NCBI RefSeq assembly: GCF_003312875.1
Contig: NZ_CP015163.1
Span: 4,960,001 to 5,024,000, forward strand
DNA: 64,000 bases
From: Amycolatopsis albispora
GTDB taxonomy: Bacteria > Actinomycetota > Actinomycetes > Mycobacteriales > Pseudonocardiaceae
Direction of reading: 5' to 3'
Each line of letters starts with the position of its first letter. The first letter of the stretch is position 1. The translations under genes were made by a program, and so were the position numbers. Positions 59,782 to 64,000 of the stretch are shown here, piece after piece. The notes under the pieces were generated by a model, which worked only from the letters and a program-made list of their open reading frames with translations, made no database searches and was not told the DNA's origin.

Positions 59782-61563
59782 TCAGCTGGTACCGCGCGTC
59801 CAGTTCACCGCGTTGCCGAACGGCCCGGTCAGCGGTGGCCCCGGGGTGACCCCGGAAACGCCCTTGCTCACCGCGAGCGTGTCGGCCAGCTGGAACAGCG
59901 GGATCACCACGTTCCGCTGCCACAGCTGGGGCTCAATGGTCTCGACCACCGCGCTCTGGTCGCCGATTCCGGTGAGTGCCGACTCGATTTCGCTCCGCAG
60001 GGATTCGTCGCAGAAGGCCGCCGGATTCGACGGCACGGCGGGCACGGTCGTGGTGGTGCCGGGCTCGGTGGGCGCGCAGCCGAACTCAGAAGCCAGCGTG
60101 CGCACGGGATCGGTGCTCACCGCCTGCGGCACCACGGCGATGTCCACGCCGACCGCGCCGTCGGCGGGCGGGATCGGCGTGCCGTCACCGTCGGCGGCCG
60201 GTTGCGCGAGCAGGTTCGAGAACAGCTCACGTGGCTGCGGGCTGACCGTGCGCACGTCCACTCCGGCCGCGACGAGCTGCGCGGTCAGCTCCTTGGCGAT
60301 CGTGGCGTACGGCTCCCGCAGGCCCGGCGAAGCGACCACAAGGGACAGTTGGCGACCGCTGGAATCCCGCCAGATCCCCGAATCCCGGGTGTAGCCGGCG
60401 TTGGCGAGCAGTTCACCGGCCTCCGCGGGGTCCGGTGTGGCCGGTGGGCCACCCGCCGGAATGGTGGGCCGGTAGCCGGCCGTCGACGGCGGTTTCAGCA
60501 GTGAATCGGCGCGCAGTTGCGCGGACGGACCGCCCTTGGTGCCCTCGTCGATCAGCTTGTTCCGGTCGAGCAGCGCGGCGATCGCCGCGCGCACCCGGTC
60601 GTCCTTGAGCTCGGGTCCGCTCGGCCGCAGCAGCACGCTGGCCAGCCTCGGCTTGGCCACGGTGTGCAACTGCACGGATTCACCGAGTTCACCGAGCAGC
60701 TTGAGCCCGGTGGAATCGGTGCGGGACAAGGAGAACTGCACGGTGCCGCTGCGCAGCGCGGCGGCCGCGCCCGCCTGGTCGGCGCGGCGCAGCACCAGCC
60801 GGTCGACCGCGGCGGGCTTCTCCCACCAGCGTTCGTTGCGCTCCAGGATGATCTCGCCGCGATCGCGGTCGAGCGTCTTGATGGAGAACGGCCCGCCGTA
60901 CGCGGGGAAACCGCCGTCGAGCGCCCCGCGCCAGCCGCCGGGGGCGTCCTTGAACAGGTGCTGCGGCAGCAGTCCGCTGAACAAGCTCTTCCAGCCAGGG
61001 TACGGCTTGGCGAAGGTGACCTCGACGCGCTTGCCGCCTTCGCGGGACTGGATGTCGGAGATCAGCCGGTAGCCAGCCGGGTCCACCACGCCCGGCTCTT
61101 CCTTCATCGCGTTGGCCAGGTACGCGAAGTCTTCGGCGGCGATCGGCGCACCGTCCGACCAGGACGCGTCCGGGCGGATGTCGTAGGCGACCACGAACGG
61201 CATGTCCGAGCTGACCTGCGCCGAGCCGGAGATGACCTCCGCCGACTCCATCAGGTTCTCGTCCAGCTCCGGGGTGCCGTTCTCGTCGGGCCGGAACACC
61301 GACGGCAGCAGCAGCGCGGACAGCGCGTCGGTGACCGTCGACGAGTCGGCCAGGTTGTGCGGGTTGTACCCGCCCACCACGTCGTCCACGCCGATGACGA
61401 TCTGCGACGGCGCTTTCCCCGCCGGGGTGGACTCCTGGGCCACCGGCGTGCTCACCACCGGCGGTGGCGGGGTGTTGGTGCACCCGGCGAGCAACGCCGC
61501 GGCGAGCAGCCCGACGGCGCCCAGCCTCGGTCGCCGCCCGCTGGTCACACCCCTCAACCGCAC
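59782..61563 (-). CDS. lpqW: LpqW-like family 5 binding lipoprotein
   Basis: A 593-residue lipoprotein. The signal RRPRLGAVGLLAAALLAGC has its lipobox LLAGC near residue 28, and the rest is an SBP_bac_5-like fold (VVAYDIRPDASWSDGAPIAAEDFAYLANAM, GPFSIKTLDRDRGEIILERNERWWEKP). It has no close similarity to the two dpp binding proteins. In M. tuberculosis the gene next to typA (Rv1166) is LpqW, which affects mannosylation of glycolipids rather than peptide import. The GTG at 61563 has GGGAGG 7 nt upstream; ATG 61593 is an alternative. Confidence 0.85.
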   Translation of the reverse strand: MRLRGVTSGRRPRLGAVGLLAAALLAGCTNTPPPPVVSTPVAQESTPAGKAPSQIVIGVDDVVGGYNPHNLADSSTVTDALSALLLPSVFRPDENGTPELDENLMESAEVISGSAQVSSDMPFVVAYDIRPDASWSDGAPIAAEDFAYLANAMKEEPGVVDPAGYRLISDIQSREGGKRVEVTFAKPYPGWKSLFSGLLPQHLFKDAPGGWRGALDGGFPAYGGPFSIKTLDRDRGEIILERNERWWEKPAAVDRLVLRRADQAGAAAALRSGTVQFSLSRTDSTGLKLLGELGESVQLHTVAKPRLASVLLRPSGPELKDDRVRAAIAALLDRNKLIDEGTKGGPSAQLRADSLLKPPSTAGYRPTIPAGGPPATPDPAEAGELLANAGYTRDSGIWRDSSGRQLSLVVASPGLREPYATIAKELTAQLVAAGVDVRTVSPQPRELFSNLLAQPAADGDGTPIPPADGAVGVDIAVVPQAVSTDPVRTLASEFGCAPTEPGTTTTVPAVPSNPAAFCDESLRSEIESALTGIGDQSAVVETIEPQLWQRNVVIPLFQLADTLAVSKGVSGVTPGPPLTGPFGNAVNWTRGTS

Positions 61564-61672
61564 CTGCTCGCCTCCCGCTAGCCGGACCGCCATGCTGCCA
61601 TGGGGAGCGATCCACCCGACACCGGGTTTCTGTCCCCCAGTTAGGGGACGCTCCACCATGCGTGCCGGTTCC

Positions 61673-63598
61673 TCAGCCGCGGTTCTTGACCCGGTTGCGC
61701 TCCTTGGCCCTGGTGTTTACGTCCAGGATGACCTTGCGGATCCGGACCACCTCGGGCGCGACCTCCACGCACTCGTCCGCGGCGCAGAACTCCAGCGCCT
61801 CCTCCAGGCCCAGCTTGCGCGGGCGGGCGAGGCGCTCCAGCTCGTCACCGGTGGAGGAGCGCATGTTGGTCAGCTTCTTCTCCTTGGTGATGTTGATGTC
61901 GAGGTCCTCGGCACGCGGGTTCTCCCCGACCACCATGCCCTCGTAGACCTCGGCACCCGGCTCCACGAAGAAGGTGCCGCGGTCGGCCAGCTGGATCATC
62001 GCGTACGCGGTGATCGGGCCGGACCGGTCGGCGACCAGCGAGCCGCTGTGCCGGGTGCGGATCTCGCCCGCCCACGGCTGGTAGCCCTCGAACACGTGGT
62101 TCGCGATGCCGGTGCCGCGGGTCTCGGTGAGGAAGTCGGTGCGGAAGCCGATCAGGCCACGCGCGGGCAGCACGTACTCGAGCTTGATCCGGCCGGTGCC
62201 GTGCCCGCCCATGTGCTCCATCTTGCCCTTGCGCGCGGCCAGCAGCTGGGTGATCGAGCCGAGGTGCTCCTCCGGCGCGTCGATCGACAGCCGCTCGAAC
62301 GGCTCGTGCAGCTTGCCGTCGATGGTGCGGGTGACCACCTGCGGCTTGCCGACGGTCAGCTCGAAGCCCTCGCGGCGCATCTGCTCGACCAGGATGGCCA
62401 GCGCCAGCTCACCGCGGCCCTGCACCTCCCAGGTGTCGGGGCGCTCGGTGGGCAGCACGCGGATGCTGACGTTACCGATCAGCTCCTGGTCGAGGCGGGC
62501 CTTGACCAGCCGCGCGGTGACCTTGTCGCCGCCGTTGCGCCCGGCCAGCGGCGAGGTGTTCACGCCGATGGTCATCGAGATGGCCGGCTCGTCCACGGTG
62601 ATCCGGGGCAGCGCCTCGGGGTTCTCCACGTCGGCGAGCGTGTCGCCGATGGTGATGTCCGGGATGCCCGCGATCGCGACCAGCTCACCGGCGCTGGCCT
62701 CGGTGGCCGGGACGCGGGTGAGGGCCTCGGTGACCAGCAGCTCGGAGATGCGCACGGACTGCACCGAGCCGTCCTCGCGCAGCCACGCCACGGTCTGGCC
62801 CTTGCGCAGCTTGCCCGCGTGGATGCGGATCAGCGCGATGCGGCCGAGGAAGTTCGACGCGTCGAGGTTGGTGACCAGTGCGCGCAGCGGGCCGTCCGGG
62901 TCGGCGACCGGCGCGGGCACGTGCCGCAGCAGGGTCTCGAACAGCGGGTCGAGGTTGTCGCTTTCGGGCAGGCCGCCGTCGGCGGGCTGCTCCAGGCTGG
63001 CCTTGCCGGCGCGGGCCGAGGCGTAGACGACCGGCAGGTCGAGCACCGCGTCGAGATCGGCGTCCTCGATGTCCCCGGCCAGGTCGAGCAGCAGGTCGTG
63101 GGTCTCCTCGACCACCTCGGCGATGCGCGCGTCCGGCCGGTCCACCTTGTTGACCACCAGGATCACCGGCAGCCCGGCTTCGAGCGTCTTGCGCAGCACG
63201 AACCGCGTCTGCGGCAGCGGGCCCTCGCTGGCGTCGACCAGCAGCACCACGCCGTCCACCATGGCCAGGCCGCGTTCGACCTCACCGCCGAAGTCGGCGT
63301 GGCCGGGGGTGTCGATGACGTTGATGGTCACCGGCCCGTCGGCGGTCTGGCGCCGGATCGAGGTGTTCTTGGCGAGAATGGTGATGCCCTTCTCGCGTTC
63401 CAGCTCGCCGGAGTCCATCACGCGGTCGACCATCTCGGCGCGTTCGGCGAACGCGCCGGACTGGCGGAGCATGGCGTCGACCAGGGTGGTCTTGCCGTGG
63501 TCCACGTGTGCGACGATGGCGACGTTGCGCAGGTCGGGCCGCGTGCGGCCGGACGTCTCGCGGTCGGCTCCGGCGGCGATGGCACTGGCTGCGGGCAC
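61673..63598 (-). CDS. typA: Translational GTPase TypA/BipA
   Basis: A 641-residue ribosome-associated GTPase. The G motifs are VAHVDHGKTTLVDAML (G1), NKVDRPDARI (G4), and DTPGHADFGGEVERG (G3), and the elongation-factor-G-like domains II, III and V and the BipA C-terminal domain are complete. BipA is used for ribosome assembly or translation under stress. The GTG at 63598 has AGGAGC 8 nt upstream and begins VPAASAIAAGADRETSGRTRPDLRNVAIVAHVDHG; the frame to 63691 is not family-like. The order typA-lpqW-mshB repeats the mycobacterial Rv1165-Rv1170 block. Confidence 0.97.
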   Translation of the reverse strand: MPAASAIAAGADRETSGRTRPDLRNVAIVAHVDHGKTTLVDAMLRQSGAFAERAEMVDRVMDSGELEREKGITILAKNTSIRRQTADGPVTINVIDTPGHADFGGEVERGLAMVDGVVLLVDASEGPLPQTRFVLRKTLEAGLPVILVVNKVDRPDARIAEVVEETHDLLLDLAGDIEDADLDAVLDLPVVYASARAGKASLEQPADGGLPESDNLDPLFETLLRHVPAPVADPDGPLRALVTNLDASNFLGRIALIRIHAGKLRKGQTVAWLREDGSVQSVRISELLVTEALTRVPATEASAGELVAIAGIPDITIGDTLADVENPEALPRITVDEPAISMTIGVNTSPLAGRNGGDKVTARLVKARLDQELIGNVSIRVLPTERPDTWEVQGRGELALAILVEQMRREGFELTVGKPQVVTRTIDGKLHEPFERLSIDAPEEHLGSITQLLAARKGKMEHMGGHGTGRIKLEYVLPARGLIGFRTDFLTETRGTGIANHVFEGYQPWAGEIRTRHSGSLVADRSGPITAYAMIQLADRGTFFVEPGAEVYEGMVVGENPRAEDLDINITKEKKLTNMRSSTGDELERLARPRKLGLEEALEFCAADECVEVAPEVVRIRKVILDVNTRAKERNRVKNRG

Positions 63599-63747
63599 GC
63601 TCGAGCTCCTGATACTTCGGATTTGGGGTGGCCGACCGCGGATACCCGTGTTGGAATCGAATCCAAGGCACGCGAGAGCGGCGCTGGTCATGCGCGATCA
63701 CGTACAGGGTACCTGGCAGGCGCCTGTGACCAGGGCCACGCCCCAAG

Positions 63748-63766
63748 ATCGGTTAGCCTCACCTAA
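63748..63766. promoter_or_regulatory. DtxR/IdeR-type iron box
   Basis: The 19-bp sequence atcggttagcctcacctaa matches the consensus TTAGGTTAGSCTAACCTAA at 17 of 19 positions. It lies 39 bp before the small cysteine-rich gene and 149 bp upstream of typA on the other strand. Confidence 0.75.
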
Positions 63767-63805
63767 CCTGGGGAGCCGGAAACCGGCGCGGCGGGAGAGT
63801 GTGCA

Positions 63806-63955
63806 GTGGGCAAGAAGCACGACGATCCGCGAGCGCTGGTGCGCAAGTGGATGAAGGCGGGCAAGGTCAAGAAGAAGTGCTGCCGCTCGAAATCCCGGTG
63901 CAAGAAATGCCCGGTGCTCGCGTTGAAGAAGGCGAAGGCAAAAGCCGCCGCCTGA
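63806..63955 (+). CDS. Small cysteine-rich basic protein, candidate iron-regulated gene
   Basis: A 49-residue protein, not long enough for ordinary gene finding. It starts MGKKHDDPRALVRKWMKAGK (GTG start) and has the cysteine cluster KKCCRSKSRCKKCPVLALKKA, that is CC-x6-C-x2-C, in a lysine/arginine-rich context, so an iron-sulfur, zinc or nucleic-acid-binding role is possible. A GGGAGAG ribosome binding site lies about 8 nt before the start, and an iron box is upstream. It is not a known named family by eye. The last 45 bases of the window hold nothing recognised. Confidence 0.75.
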   Translation: MGKKHDDPRALVRKWMKAGKVKKKCCRSKSRCKKCPVLALKKAKAKAAA

Positions 63956-64000
63956 TTCCGCCGCGTGCGCTCAGTGCGCGTCAGTGCGTGAGTGCCTCGT

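Overview
The window is a stretch of high-GC actinomycete chromosome, most likely from the family Pseudonocardiaceae (Amycolatopsis-like). The evidence is the codon usage (strong third-position G/C, many GTG and TTG starts), the mycothiol gene mshB, two WhiB-type regulators, a SigH/RshA pair, MtrA-MtrB-LpqB, the 24-residue ribosomal protein bL37 and lipoproteins of mycobacterial type. The species call is inference. No rRNA, tRNA, CRISPR array, prophage or insertion sequence was seen.

Layout. 1-6.7 kb holds metabolic and housekeeping genes: a C-terminal piece of a branched-polyamine synthase-like gene, malic enzyme, a sugar epimerase, a hotdog protein, a histidine phosphatase, a GNAT acetyltransferase and a lipid kinase. 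6.9-14 kb follows the Mycobacterium tuberculosis order Rv3219-Rv3228: whiB1, pdtaS, a biotinyl carrier protein, bL37, rshA, sigH, then ybaK, a hydrolase, an SRAP protein and rsgA. 14-20.4 kb carries a lipoprotein, pruA, a DUF6912 gene with a wax-ester-synthase-like gene, a TrmH methyltransferase, a HAD protein and an Rv3235-like protein. 20.8-33.4 kb is the secA - hpf - comF - lpqB - mtrB - mtrA - tmk - ahcY block (Rv3240c-Rv3248c), with an IclR regulator inserted between mtrA and tmk. 33.5-48.4 kb has a large membrane protein, an APC permease, a CDF transporter, an XRE regulator and the manA - SIS - Trm112 - manB - DUF3499 - zincin-like - GT2 - whiB2 block (Rv3253c-Rv3260c). 48.6-63.6 kb joins a second syntenic block (mshB, lpqW-like, typA; Rv1170, Rv1166, Rv1165), interrupted by a peptide ABC transporter with two near-identical binding proteins. 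The last gene encodes a 49-residue cysteine-rich basic protein behind a strong DtxR/IdeR-type iron box.

How the genes work together. Redox control (SigH/RshA, WhiB1) sits with mycothiol synthesis (mshB). Envelope control (MtrAB-LpqB) sits with the secretion motor SecA and mannose-phosphate supply (manA, manB). The peptide importer has permeases and binding proteins on one strand and its fused ATPase on the other, the two sets converging on a cluster of hairpins.

The most unusual material is outside ordinary genes. A family of long palindromes built on GAATGTGGCTTTC lies in gaps between convergent genes. There is also a perfect 42-bp palindrome, a 146-bp in-frame duplication of the comF start region, a CRP-like site before whiB1, many apparently leaderless promoters, two likely pseudoenzymes, and the iron-box small protein.
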